Source of the DNA: Limnobacter thiooxidans
GTDB lineage: Bacteria > Pseudomonadota > Gammaproteobacteria > Burkholderiales > Burkholderiaceae_B
Length of the DNA stretch: 64,000 nucleotides
Reading direction: 5' to 3'
Assembly: GCF_036323495.1 (NCBI RefSeq)
Contig: NZ_AP028947.1
Location: 3,348,001 to 3,412,000 of the forward strand
Position numbers and translations under genes: made by a program. Numbering within the stretch: the stretch's first letter is position 1; each line of letters starts with the position of its first letter. Below the pieces are notes generated by a model. That model saw only the letters and a program-made list of their open reading frames with translations. It was not told the origin of the DNA and ran no database searches. Positions 8,759 to 17,295 of the stretch are shown in pieces.

Positions 8759-8762
8759 AAGT

Positions 8763-8790
8763 AAAAAGGCACCCCTCGGGGTGCCTTTTT
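8763..8790. terminator. Strong intrinsic terminator, A- and T-flanked
   Basis: AAAAAGGCACCCC (8763-8775) is the exact complement of GGGGTGCCTTTTT (8778-8790). The flanking A and T runs make it work in either direction. It separates the repeat protein gene from the motor-like gene pair that follows. Confidence 0.9.
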
Positions 8791-8902
8791 GCATTTCAAG
8801 CTCACCAAATCTGGAACCAAAAATTCAGGTCTGCAACTCAAGACTTGCAGTCAGGTAATCACCCCAATTCCAGAAATTGGAATCGTCGACAAGGAAACCA
8901 CG

Positions 8903-9928
8903 GTGAGCTCAACAAGTACCAATCTTCTCCAGTTAATTCCTCCAGCGGCCGTGATGGTGCTCTTGTGCCTGGCCTGTTTCAACTTCTACCGGCTTTATGT
9001 TGTCAAATCACGTGAACTGGCAGAACTCGTCTCCAAGGTCGGCACCACCGTTCGCTCCATGACCGAGGGCGATGACTACATGCGCAAAGATGGCGTGGCA
9101 CGCGTTTTTCAGGGAACCATGCTGGAAAAAGCGTGGAAAGACTTCGCCAAAACCCTCCATCCGCAAACCGGCATGATCAACGGAGTCAAACGCAACCGAA
9201 AATTCCGGCTCACCGTACCGGTGACCACACACTTTTCAGCCTCTACGGTGATTGACCGCCCCCTAGGCGTCGAATACTTCAAACACCTCCCGGGTATCCT
9301 GACCGGCATTGGCATCATTGGTACCTTCTCGGGTCTTTTGTTTGGCCTCAGCAATTTCGACGCGTCCAGTGTCGAAAACATGAATCAGAGCATTACCCTG
9401 CTCATTGGCGGCGTGCGCGATGCTTTCTACGCATCCACCGCCGCCATTTGCGCAGCCATGGTCATCACCCATTGGGAAAAGTCACTGTACCGCAAGAACC
9501 TTGCCGCACTGGACGACCTTGTAGACGCAATGAATGGCTTGTTTGAACCCGGCGTGGGCGAAGAATACCTGGCCACGCTGGTACAACACTCCTCAAGCAC
9601 GAGCAATGTCACACGCGATCTCAAAGACGACCTTCTGCAGGCCATGCTGCCCGTCATCAAACAACTTGAATCAGTTCAAAGCCAACGCGATGAAGGCCTC
9701 AGCCAGGCACTGGAAAAAGCACTCAACGAATCCAACCGGCGATTGGTCAACCAACTGGAAACAGCCTTGGGCCGCCAAGTCAAACAACCCATTGAAGACA
9801 TGTGTGCCCGCCTGGACAACCGCCTGAGCCATATCAAAGGCACCCCCCAGGACCTGGCTATGAAAGTTATTCGCGCCCGGCAGCAAGACAGCCATGAAGA
9901 CTCAACATCCCCCTCGGTGCAATCATGA
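8903..9928 (+). CDS. MotA/TolQ/ExbB-type proton channel protein, ZorA-like
   Basis: 341 residues from the GTG at 8903, chosen because AAGGA lies 8 bases before it and because a longer frame would begin inside the terminator at 8790. One membrane helix near the N-terminus (~9-30) is followed by a ~95-residue cytoplasmic stretch, then two membrane helices: HLPGILTGIGIIGTFSGLLF (~128-147) and ITLLIGGVRDAFYASTAAICAAMVI (~164-188). This PGxLTGxGxxGTFxGL pattern is the MotA/ExbB pore signature and is closest in my reading to ZorA of Zorya systems. The C-terminal ~130 residues are charged and probably coiled coil, shorter than the long tail of classical ZorA. It overlaps the OmpA/MotB-like gene by 4 bases (ATGA), so the two form one stator unit. 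Confidence 0.75.
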   Translation: MSSTSTNLLQLIPPAAVMVLLCLACFNFYRLYVVKSRELAELVSKVGTTVRSMTEGDDYMRKDGVARVFQGTMLEKAWKDFAKTLHPQTGMINGVKRNRKFRLTVPVTTHFSASTVIDRPLGVEYFKHLPGILTGIGIIGTFSGLLFGLSNFDASSVENMNQSITLLIGGVRDAFYASTAAICAAMVITHWEKSLYRKNLAALDDLVDAMNGLFEPGVGEEYLATLVQHSSSTSNVTRDLKDDLLQAMLPVIKQLESVQSQRDEGLSQALEKALNESNRRLVNQLETALGRQVKQPIEDMCARLDNRLSHIKGTPQDLAMKVIRARQQDSHEDSTSPSVQS

Positions 9929-10722
9929 GTCTGATGACTTCGTATTCAACTCCGCATCGCAGCGATGAAGGCGAAAAACCGTTTTGGATTTCTTACGCAG
10001 ATCTGATGACCGCCCTGATGATTCTGTTCTTGGTCATCATGGTTGCAGCTTTGGCTGCCATCTCACGCCAGGCACAAGAGTTGGTCGAAAAAGCGCAAAA
10101 AGGCGATGTCGAAAAGCCAGTGGTTATTGTCCGAACGAAGGAACCAGAAATTACCCAAACCGACCTGCGATTTCAGGAAATCAATGAAATTTGCGACAGC
10201 CTTTCAAAAAGTGCAGAAAGAGTAAACCCGAACCTGAATGTGGATTGCAAACTCAATCGGATCAACTTTGGCTCTCAAGGTCAATTCAATACCGACGAAT
10301 ACAAACTGGGTGCGGCGGGTGAAAACGCCCTTGCGGATGTGGTGCCCGTCATCCTTGAAACTGCAAACACCCCACTGGGGCAAAAATGGCTCAAGCAGGT
10401 TGTGATTGAAGGCTACACAGATACCGATGGCTCGTACCTGTACAACCTGAACCTGAGTCTCAAACGCTCCGAGTGGGTCATGTGTACCCTGCTTCGATCC
10501 GACGGCTTGGGCCCTATCCAATTCACATCAGATCAACGCATACAGATCAAGAAGCTGTTTCTGGCTGGTGGCGTCGCATTCAATAACATTCAAAGCTCCA
10601 AAGACGCGAGCCGGCGAATTGAGCTTCGTCTCCAGTTCTATGGGCAAGAATCGGAAAAACCAGTTTCCCCCGCCTACGAACTCAAGTTTCAGGACAACAG
10701 CAGGGAACGCTGCATGCTTTAA
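9925..10722 (+). CDS. MotB/OmpA-family stator protein, ZorB-like
   Basis: 265 residues. The N-terminus PFWISYADLMTALMILFLVIM (~19-39) is the MotB/ZorB membrane helix, with Asp26 in the place of the proton-carrying aspartate. A linker follows, then an OmpA-like peptidoglycan-binding domain (~115-255) with IEGYTDTDGSYLYNLNLSLKRSEWV, where Asp and the N-x-x-L-S-x-x-R pattern are retained. With the ZorA-like partner it would form an ion-driven, cell-wall-anchored motor in the inner membrane. Zorya systems add ZorC/ZorD or ZorE; none is adjacent here. Seventy-four bases later the type III secretion operon begins on the same strand without a visible terminator. Confidence 0.75.
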   Translation: MSLMTSYSTPHRSDEGEKPFWISYADLMTALMILFLVIMVAALAAISRQAQELVEKAQKGDVEKPVVIVRTKEPEITQTDLRFQEINEICDSLSKSAERVNPNLNVDCKLNRINFGSQGQFNTDEYKLGAAGENALADVVPVILETANTPLGQKWLKQVVIEGYTDTDGSYLYNLNLSLKRSEWVMCTLLRSDGLGPIQFTSDQRIQIKKLFLAGGVAFNNIQSSKDASRRIELRLQFYGQESEKPVSPAYELKFQDNSRERCML

Positions 10723-10796
10723 CCCGAACAGGTGACCGCATGGAACTTTGACAGGCAAGCGCCCTACTCAGAATGCGCAGGACAAAAAGGCAAGCA

Positions 10797-11225
10797 ATGG
10801 AAAAAATCGAGTTCACTCCCGTGTTGAGTTCAGTGCCATTACAACCCGCTCAACTCACTGCACCCAGCCAGAATGTTGAATATTTTCAACAATTGCTGAC
10901 CGGAATGAAAAAAACACTTGGTCAGTCTACAAGCTCCCTGGAAGCCAAACCGGATGAGGAAAGCTCAGAACAGGCAGCGCCATCCCTTCTTGCAGCATCC
11001 GCAGTGGAACTGAACAAGGCCGAGTTTTACATCAACCGTCTTGAGCTACAAGTGCGCAGAGGGATTCATCAATTTGAAGGCGGGCACACCATGGACGGGA
11101 ATTATGCGAAAGCAATCTCCCAGCAACAGTTCGCCTCAGCCTACTATTTTCTGGGTGTAAACAGAGTGGGCAACAGCGCTGAAGACATCTCCGAAGAAGT
11201 TGGCTCTGTTACCCGGAGAAGATAA
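10797..11225 (+). CDS. Unrecognised first gene of the sctJKLC operon
   Basis: 142 residues from the ATG at 10797 (AAAAGG site 6-7 bases before). Predicted soluble, with a low-complexity Ser/Gln/Ala middle and a C-terminal segment AISQQQFASAYYFLGVNRVG. Its place directly before sctJ (1 base between stop and the TTG start) is where the inner-rod gene sctI often stands, and the C-terminus vaguely recalls PrgJ/EscI. But a much better SctI candidate lies at 17288, so I leave this one unnamed. It may be a secretion-apparatus accessory, a rod variant or a chaperone. Confidence 0.65.
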   Translation: MEKIEFTPVLSSVPLQPAQLTAPSQNVEYFQQLLTGMKKTLGQSTSSLEAKPDEESSEQAAPSLLAASAVELNKAEFYINRLELQVRRGIHQFEGGHTMDGNYAKAISQQQFASAYYFLGVNRVGNSAEDISEEVGSVTRRR

Positions 11226-11226
11226 A

Positions 11227-12024
11227 TTGACAAGGTCACTACTTCAACTCCGATTGCACTTGGGTGCCCTGGTGATGCTCCTGGCTCTGACCGGTTGTTC
11301 AGAAAGAGCTACCTTGTTCAACGGACTTTCCGAGCAGGAAGCAAATGAAGTTTATTCACATCTGCTTGATGCCGGAATTCCTGCCGAAAAAGCTCGAACC
11401 AAGGAAGGCTTGACCATCACTGTGCCGGAAAATCTTTCGGCCACGGCACTTGGCATTACCCAAGCGAAAGGTCTCCCTCGCGACAAGAAATCCTCCATCG
11501 GCCAGGTGTTCAAGAAAGAGAACATGATCAGCTCACCCCTGGAAGAACGAGCCCGCTATCTGTATGCCCTGTCACAGGAACTTGAAGACACCCTCATGCG
11601 CATTGATGGCGTCTTATCCGCAAAAGTGCACATTGTTCTCCCAGAACGGGCCAATCCAGGTGAAGCTCTAAGCCCCTCTTCCGCGGCTGTTTTTGTGAAG
11701 TACGCAGAAAAAGCGCAGTTTCCAGCCTACATCCCGAAAGTGCGTGAAATGGTATTCAAAAGCATTCCGGGCATCACAGGGGATGCACAGTCAAACGTCA
11801 CAGTAACCGCCATTCCCTCAGAACCAAAAATTGACGAATGCGTCCCATTGGTCTGGTATGGCCCCATGGCATTGAGCGCTGCGGACAAAGGTTACTTTCT
11901 TGCCATTGTTTACATCATTCTCCTGATGTGGATGCTGACAATCGCTCTCACCTGGCTGCAAGCCAAGGGCATTGACCAATGGCCTGCCGTCCTGAAATCC
12001 CTTCGTTCGAGATTCATCAAATGA
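11227..12024 (+). CDS. sctJ: Type III secretion inner-membrane ring lipoprotein SctJ
   Basis: 265 residues from a TTG start at 11227; GGAG at 11215-11218 and the immediate lipoprotein signal peptide (LVMLLALTGC, lipobox cysteine ~23) decide this start. The YscJ/PrgK/FliF ring-building domain follows: LFNGLSEQEANEVYSHLLDAGI and GLPRDKKSSIGQVFKKENMISSPLEERARYLYALSQELEDTL, then RVHIVLPE-like KVHIVLPERANPG. A C-terminal membrane helix (~223-243) anchors it. It forms the inner ring together with SctD. The last codon overlaps the next start (ATGA at 12021). Confidence 0.95.
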   Translation: MTRSLLQLRLHLGALVMLLALTGCSERATLFNGLSEQEANEVYSHLLDAGIPAEKARTKEGLTITVPENLSATALGITQAKGLPRDKKSSIGQVFKKENMISSPLEERARYLYALSQELEDTLMRIDGVLSAKVHIVLPERANPGEALSPSSAAVFVKYAEKAQFPAYIPKVREMVFKSIPGITGDAQSNVTVTAIPSEPKIDECVPLVWYGPMALSAADKGYFLAIVYIILLMWMLTIALTWLQAKGIDQWPAVLKSLRSRFIK

Positions 12025-12782
12025 GCATGCCCACAACACTTCAAATTGAATGGTGGCGCTGGTGGAGCAATCCGCTCATCCAACTGAATGATGACCATCA
12101 TCACCGAATGCCCTACCCTCCGGACCAATCCAAAAAACTGTCGGTCGATTATTTTCAGCTTTTGCAAACACGAAGTGTGTTTGAGCTTGAGGACCAACCC
12201 GACCAGGAACTGCTGCAGTTCCCCGAATTCATTGCAGTCTCAGTGACCAACATTGAACAGCAGCAACAACATTTGCTGAAACTGTCAGCGCTCACGCTCG
12301 ACACCACCATCATTCATTCCCGCCCCCAGGAATGGGAACAGAAGTTCAATGTCAAATCTGCAGACGACATTCGAAAGATCATTGAGCACTACCGCAGCAT
12401 ACCCACCCGCCTGCACCGCTGGCAGTTTCAGTCCGCAAGCCTGATCAATCAAAATGACAACCTCATCATTCCGATTCAAACACGAATGAAAATCGGCCTT
12501 GGCATGGTTCTCAAAGGATTTTTTCCTTCCTTCTTCAAACGATGGAGCCTGAATGTAACGGACCAGGTGCTTCGCTTTGTAGAAATGACCGAGCCCATGG
12601 AGCAGAGCATGTGGAACGAGGTACATGAATGGATGGGCAAGGAAATGAAAGCCCTGTTTGAAGAAATTTGCCAACAACATGCCGAGTCAGACATTGACAT
12701 CGACCTGGACACTGACCTGTTTACAGAAGAAGAGTCCTACGCGGTGGATGTTGACCAGCTCTATGGGGGCAGCAATGCTTAA
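12021..12782 (+). CDS. sctK: Probable type III sorting-platform protein SctK
   Basis: 253 residues. The start is the ATG of the ATGA overlap with sctJ. The sequence is soluble, poorly conserved in the family and ends in an acidic tail (DIDIDLDTDLFTEEESYAVD). The call rests mainly on position, between sctJ and sctL as in Ysc-type operons, and on size similar to YscK. SctK links the ring to the cytoplasmic pods made of SctQ and SctL. No motif alone is decisive. Confidence 0.6.
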   Translation: MSMPTTLQIEWWRWWSNPLIQLNDDHHHRMPYPPDQSKKLSVDYFQLLQTRSVFELEDQPDQELLQFPEFIAVSVTNIEQQQQHLLKLSALTLDTTIIHSRPQEWEQKFNVKSADDIRKIIEHYRSIPTRLHRWQFQSASLINQNDNLIIPIQTRMKIGLGMVLKGFFPSFFKRWSLNVTDQVLRFVEMTEPMEQSMWNEVHEWMGKEMKALFEEICQQHAESDIDIDLDTDLFTEEESYAVDVDQLYGGSNA

Positions 12783-13443
12783 TCTGCTTCGACGAGTGCG
12801 CATTCCCAGCGAAATACAAGTCAATGGCCACCTGATTCCTGCCAGCACCTTGGGGTTTGTCCGAGACTACCAGGACATTCTGACTTATGCGCGCAAAGAA
12901 GCAGCGGCAATCGTTCGAACCGCCAAAATGGAAGCTGACGAAATCCGTGAGCAGGCCCGCCAGGAAATCGCAGACTCCATGCAACAGGATTTGAAGTCCA
13001 TCCGTAAAACCATGCGGCATCGTGTCAAAACCCTGGCTGATCAATCGGCTCGAATCTGCATTGACATCAGCATGGCAACACTCAGCGAATTTCTGAACAC
13101 AGTCCCCGATCAAGTCAAAGTTGAAAAACTGGTTAAAGCATTGCTGGAACACTCCTTGAATAACCAGGAATTGATCCTTGAATGCACCACAGGTCAACTC
13201 GACCTTGTTCAAGAATCACTTGGCAAAATCATCTCCGAGCAAACCATGCTTCGCAAATGGCAAGTCAATGCCACAGAAGACCTAAAGCCTTTTGAGCTAC
13301 GTATCAAAGCAGCACACGGATCGGAAATCCAGGTATCCATCGAGAACCTGATGGCACTTTACAAACGAGAGATTGAACACCTCCAGAACGAGGTTAACCA
13401 TTCAATCACGACCATAGGTGATCAATATGAAGAAGTGGAATAA
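12775..13443 (+). CDS. sctL: Type III secretion ATPase stator SctL (YscL/HrpE/FliH family)
   Basis: 222 residues from the ATG at 12775, overlapping sctK by 8 bases; an upstream in-frame start would lie well inside sctK. The N-terminus (IPSEIQVNGHLIPASTLGFVRDYQDIL) and the long charged helix YARKEAAAIVRTAKMEADEIREQARQEI (~40-67) are typical of YscL/FliH, which bind the ATPase SctN and SctQ through such coiled coil. The C-terminal half carries the family's ATPase-binding region. It works in the cytoplasmic sorting platform. Confidence 0.88.
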   Translation: MLNLLRRVRIPSEIQVNGHLIPASTLGFVRDYQDILTYARKEAAAIVRTAKMEADEIREQARQEIADSMQQDLKSIRKTMRHRVKTLADQSARICIDISMATLSEFLNTVPDQVKVEKLVKALLEHSLNNQELILECTTGQLDLVQESLGKIISEQTMLRKWQVNATEDLKPFELRIKAAHGSEIQVSIENLMALYKREIEHLQNEVNHSITTIGDQYEEVE

Positions 13444-15178
13444 CACCCTGGCAATGGCTTGTCTGCTCATGGCCCAGTGGTCGTTGCCGCATGCAGCTCC
13501 GGCCCTCAAGCCGGAAACGAAAATATATATGGCACAAGAAGAATCATCCAAACGGGCACTTGAATCCATGCTGGACATGCTCGGTTTGCGCCTGAATTCC
13601 AATGCACTCAACACACGCCCTATCAGCGGAAAATTTGAATTCTCGACTGTTGAAGAACTGATGGCTTACTTCAAAAGCTCATTCCGCATTAACTGGTTTC
13701 AAAACGGCACACAGGTTTATGTCTACAGGTCAGACGACTGGAAAACACAAAAAATATTTGTCGGCGGGGAACGCAGCAATGACGACTGGAAAGACCTGCT
13801 CACCTCTGCAGGCCTGTACTACAAAGAATTCCCGATCGCCATCAACGCCAACACCAAAGAGCTGATTGTTTCAGGTCCAAGAAGCTATCTCAACCTCCTG
13901 AAAGAAGCATTTGAACAATCCCCGCCAGACCCTTCCGAAATTGAAAAACACGGCATCGAGCTTATGGTTTTTCCGCTTCAATATGCCTCTGTGGAAGACC
14001 GCGAAACCACGCTCCGTGGACAAACGCTGGTGACTCCCGGTGCACTGTCTGTGCTGCTCAATCTCCTGGGCTTGCCAAACCAGCGCATGACAGCCTCACC
14101 TGAAAACAAGCGGGCGGGCCTGGTCGCAGACGGTGGAGGATTAAGTACGGCAACCGGCGGCTTCATGCAGGGCGACACTTTCCGCGAGAAGTCCATGTCA
14201 ACCACCACCATCAACCCTCCCAGAAATGGGCAGGAAGCCGACAAAAAGGAAGAAAAACCAATCAGTGTGACCGCAGACCCCCGCACCAACACAATCCTGG
14301 TTCGTGACGCTAAAAGTAAATATGACTACTACAAACAGTTAATCGACAAACTGGATCGTCCATTGCCCATGATTGAAGTGGAAGCCATGCTGGTGGAGGT
14401 TGACACACGTGGCCTTAACGAACTGGGGCTTGAATTTGGTTTTCAGTCCACTCACCTGCTGTACGACTTTCCCGGTGCAAGCGTGAACTCCCCCAGTCTG
14501 GCCATTCCGGGTGCAAGCACAATTGTGGACCCTGTTAGATTCCTCGCACGCCTCAAAGCCTTGTCGGCCGATGAAAATGCCAAGGTTCTGGCGCGACCCA
14601 CCATTGTCACGCAAGACAATGTCTCCGCGTACATCGACTTAAGCCAGACGCTATACATTCAGGTACTGGGTGAAAGGGTGGCCAGTGTAGTGCCCGTGAC
14701 AGCAGGCAGTTTGTTGCAGGTTACTCCGCGACTTGTCAAGGAAGGCAACGAAGACAAAATTTTCTTGCGCATCGAAATTCAGGACGGCAACATCACCCAA
14801 AGTGTGCAGGGTACCCAAATTGTTGAGGCACCCACCATTCAAAACACCTCCTTGAGTACCCAGGCACTGATACAACGTGAAAAAGCCATCCTGATTGGTG
14901 GTTACAACAGGGAGTCTGAAAACGAACAAGACTACCGGGTACCTTTTCTGGGTTCACTCCCCTTTATAGGTGCAGCCTTCTCAAGCAAGCAAAAGCAAAA
15001 GCTCAACGTGGCCCGCCTGTTCCTGATCACGCCACGATTGATCGAAGAACCACCCCACAACTCACAGTCCACCCGCTCAGCAATCAACACCTTGCAAAAG
15101 TCATTCTCGCTGACTGGTGACAACCTGCAAACCACACCAACCCTTCGCCTGGATAACCGAATGGAGAACAGTCGATGA
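13427..15178 (+). CDS. sctC: Type III secretion outer-membrane secretin SctC
   Basis: 583 residues from the ATG at 13427 (AGGTGA before it). A signal peptide (MKKWNNTLAMACLLMAQWSLPHA) leads into N0 and N1 domains (GKFEFSTVEELMAYFKSSFRINWF; DDWKDLLTSAGLYYKEFPI), then an N3-like ring domain (VTADPRTNTILVRDAKSKYDYYKQLIDKLDRPLPMIEVEAMLVEVD), and the secretin channel ending with IGGYNRESENEQDYRVPFLGSLPFIGAAF. This is the normal SctC layout and length. It overlaps sctL by 17 bases and sctW by 4. No pilotin gene is recognisable nearby. Confidence 0.95.
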   Translation: MKKWNNTLAMACLLMAQWSLPHAAPALKPETKIYMAQEESSKRALESMLDMLGLRLNSNALNTRPISGKFEFSTVEELMAYFKSSFRINWFQNGTQVYVYRSDDWKTQKIFVGGERSNDDWKDLLTSAGLYYKEFPIAINANTKELIVSGPRSYLNLLKEAFEQSPPDPSEIEKHGIELMVFPLQYASVEDRETTLRGQTLVTPGALSVLLNLLGLPNQRMTASPENKRAGLVADGGGLSTATGGFMQGDTFREKSMSTTTINPPRNGQEADKKEEKPISVTADPRTNTILVRDAKSKYDYYKQLIDKLDRPLPMIEVEAMLVEVDTRGLNELGLEFGFQSTHLLYDFPGASVNSPSLAIPGASTIVDPVRFLARLKALSADENAKVLARPTIVTQDNVSAYIDLSQTLYIQVLGERVASVVPVTAGSLLQVTPRLVKEGNEDKIFLRIEIQDGNITQSVQGTQIVEAPTIQNTSLSTQALIQREKAILIGGYNRESENEQDYRVPFLGSLPFIGAAFSSKQKQKLNVARLFLITPRLIEEPPHNSQSTRSAINTLQKSFSLTGDNLQTTPTLRLDNRMENSR

Positions 15179-16368
15179 ATACAACCACACCCGTAAAACC
15201 ATTAGGTCCTCAAGAGGTAACCACCACTGAAGCCGCACAGGGGAGCCTGGCCAATCGTCGCCCCCTGGAAGGCGAGGGCAAAAAGCGGGTTGAGCGGTTT
15301 ATTGCCGCCCACGCCCAATCATCCACTGACAAATCAGGAAATCTCGGCAAGCCAAAGGCTGCATCAAATGAACCACAGGTCAGCGCTGCCGAACAACAGC
15401 AGGCTGTTCTGCAACGGGGCATCACATCTACAGGGGCTCAAAAGAAGAGCGCTCGCAGCAAGTACGTCACTGTCTATAAAACCCTGTTTACAAGCAGCGA
15501 CAGCTTTCATTACAAAGACATGATGTCCATGCTTCAATCCCTTCGCAACAGGGGAAAAAGCATTGTTGACCTTGCGGGTGACCTGAATCCCTCTGAAAAA
15601 GCCCTCAGAAAGTTTCTCTTGCTCAAATCGCTTGAAGAAGAACACGAAAGCCTGCTCACTCCAAATGAACGGGTTGAAGTCAATATCAACCGAAAGAAAC
15701 TGGAAGCAGAATTTGGCGATTTCATTCAGGGAACTTTGGGGGCTTATGACATCGGCTTGTCGAAAACATTCAAAGGCCCCTCGCTGCGAGAATTCATCAA
15801 GGCCTATCAGGTTATAGAAGTTCAACCCAATACTGCTGGGTCACCCGATTTGCACTCCCTCTACAAGCTGATCAAAAAAGATCTGGAAGCCGGTGCGCCG
15901 CGAAGCAAATTGATCGCCATGCAGGAAGGCTTTGTTCAAATTCTAAACAGAGAAAAAACGCAAGAACCGTCACGCGTAACAACTTCAAGGCATCACATCA
16001 TCTTGAGCCGAATTAAACAATTCGGTCTTTTGATCAATCTTCATGCCCTGCATGACAAATTTCTGAATTGGGGGCGCACCGCAAAAATTCAGGGCTTGCC
16101 CAACCTGACCCAACTGACTGAGACATGTCTCCAAGCTGTCATGACCAATGAAACCCTGGCGGGAGCCAATTCACTCGTAGCAATTGCCTCAGCAGTTCGC
16201 GCTGAAAAGTTGCCGGCACGTAATGCATTCATTACCAACTACTGCCGTTGGGTATTGCTGCATGACTTGCTGATCGGCATGTACAGAAATGCCGGGCAAC
16301 GAAAAGTCCTTGTGGAAAATATTGAACGCAACACCCAGCTGTCAGCCATTCTTTCGCCATCTTCATAA
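15175..16368 (+). CDS. sctW: Type III secretion gatekeeper SctW (YopN/HrpJ/InvE-like)
   Basis: 397 residues, ATG overlapping the sctC stop (ATGA), with GGAG in front. The first ~90 residues are polar and flexible, as expected for a secreted gatekeeper with a secretion signal. From ~100 on it is helical, with FTSSDSFHYKDMMSMLQSLRNRGKSIVDLAGDLNPSEKALRKFLLLKSLEE resembling the HrpJ/YopN domain, and a C-terminal TyeA-like portion. It would hold back effectors until translocators are out or contact is made. Assignment is from length, position after the secretin and the HrpJ-like domain, so moderately firm. Confidence 0.75.
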   Translation: MNTTTPVKPLGPQEVTTTEAAQGSLANRRPLEGEGKKRVERFIAAHAQSSTDKSGNLGKPKAASNEPQVSAAEQQQAVLQRGITSTGAQKKSARSKYVTVYKTLFTSSDSFHYKDMMSMLQSLRNRGKSIVDLAGDLNPSEKALRKFLLLKSLEEEHESLLTPNERVEVNINRKKLEAEFGDFIQGTLGAYDIGLSKTFKGPSLREFIKAYQVIEVQPNTAGSPDLHSLYKLIKKDLEAGAPRSKLIAMQEGFVQILNREKTQEPSRVTTSRHHIILSRIKQFGLLINLHALHDKFLNWGRTAKIQGLPNLTQLTETCLQAVMTNETLAGANSLVAIASAVRAEKLPARNAFITNYCRWVLLHDLLIGMYRNAGQRKVLVENIERNTQLSAILSPSS

Positions 16369-16390
16369 CGTACTTTAGTGAGGCTGACTG

Positions 16391-16726
16391 ATGTCAACTT
16401 CTTCCGCCATTCCAGATCCGTTGTATACCCTCAATGACTGGACTCTTCTGCCCAGCCTCGAATCGTCCAACCCTGAAAAAGGCAATCATTACTATCTTGT
16501 GTGGGTAGGAGAGCACATGCTTTCGCCCAGATTTATTGCCGCAGCCGAATCGCTGAATCGTGAAGAAAACAAAGTTATCTTCGCAGGTTTCCACGTGACT
16601 TTTCATCTTGAACCCACGCCAGGCTTTGTGGTGAAAACGAGACCGAACTGGGAGATTCGATCGGAAACCCAGGCCCGAACTGCACTTGAACAGATCATTT
16701 GGGAAATCAATCGGCAAATCAATTGA
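16391..16726 (+). CDS. Unrecognised small protein in the secretion operon
   Basis: 111 residues, ATG with GAGG 8 bases before it. It is a compact, aromatic-rich soluble protein (NDWTLLPSLE; HYYLVWVGEHMLS; VIFAGFHVTFHLEPTPGFVVKTRPNWEI) ending in a helix. The place between the gatekeeper and the ruler-like gene fits a chaperone or export accessory, as sycN, tyeA, yscX and yscY are found near yopN in Yersinia, but I see no sequence match to any of them. Confidence 0.6.
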   Translation: MSTSSAIPDPLYTLNDWTLLPSLESSNPEKGNHYYLVWVGEHMLSPRFIAAAESLNREENKVIFAGFHVTFHLEPTPGFVVKTRPNWEIRSETQARTALEQIIWEINRQIN

Positions 16727-16764
16727 ATACCTTTCACGAGACAAATACCCGCGGAGAAACGCTG

Positions 16765-17295
16765 ATGACCATCAACAGCCAATACGACCCTTTGAAGATT
16801 TCAGAAATTACCAACCGGAAAATTGATGCGAAGAACAGGCGGACTGTCCCACAGACAGATGTGTCAAGACACTCACCGACTTCTACAAGTATTCCCAACA
16901 AGTCACTGAGAAACTCCAACAACGCAAAGGCTGAATCCGACTTTTTGGGCATGTTGCTTCAACCCGAGAAACACAATCCTTTTAGTGAAACTCACCCTGA
17001 ATTAAGTGAAAAATCAGCACAACACGCACCCGTAGGAACTAAAGATTTTTTTTCACCACCAAAGAAATGTGAGGAAAAGAATATTGAAGTTAGAAACGGC
17101 AAATTTAATTTTTGCATTCAAAACACCCAGGTTGGGGAAGTCAATATTCAAGGTGAATTTAACGATCGCAAGTGCACGCTGTATTTAAGTTTGAAAAACA
17201 ATTTGTCTGCCCAAGAAAAAACCACTCTCGAAAAAATTCTTCGTTCGAGTCTCGGCAAAAATTTGGGCGTTGATCTGGAGATAAAAATTGATTGA
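16765..17295 (+). CDS. Candidate needle-length regulator SctP (YscP/FliK-type)
   Basis: 176 residues from the ATG at 16765, chosen for CGGAGA 7 bases before it. The first ~115 residues are polar and disordered-looking; the last ~60 (VGEVNIQGEFNDRKCTLYLSLKNNLSAQEKTTLEKILRSSLGKNLGVDLEI) have the strand-strand-helix order of the T3S4/FliK C-terminal domain, where an LG-x-V strand precedes helical LSAQ-type residues. It is immediately before sctI and sctF, where a ruler gene makes sense. It is short for a ruler and AT-richer than its neighbours. Function is inferred. Confidence 0.5.
   Translation: MTINSQYDPLKISEITNRKIDAKNRRTVPQTDVSRHSPTSTSIPNKSLRNSNNAKAESDFLGMLLQPEKHNPFSETHPELSEKSAQHAPVGTKDFFSPPKKCEEKNIEVRNGKFNFCIQNTQVGEVNIQGEFNDRKCTLYLSLKNNLSAQEKTTLEKILRSSLGKNLGVDLEIKID

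Noticed and set aside
9925..11225. Search for ZorC, ZorD or ZorE effector genes next to the ZorAB-like pair
   Set aside because: The next gene on the strand is the small unnamed secretion-operon gene and then sctJ; no helicase or HNH nuclease is seen.
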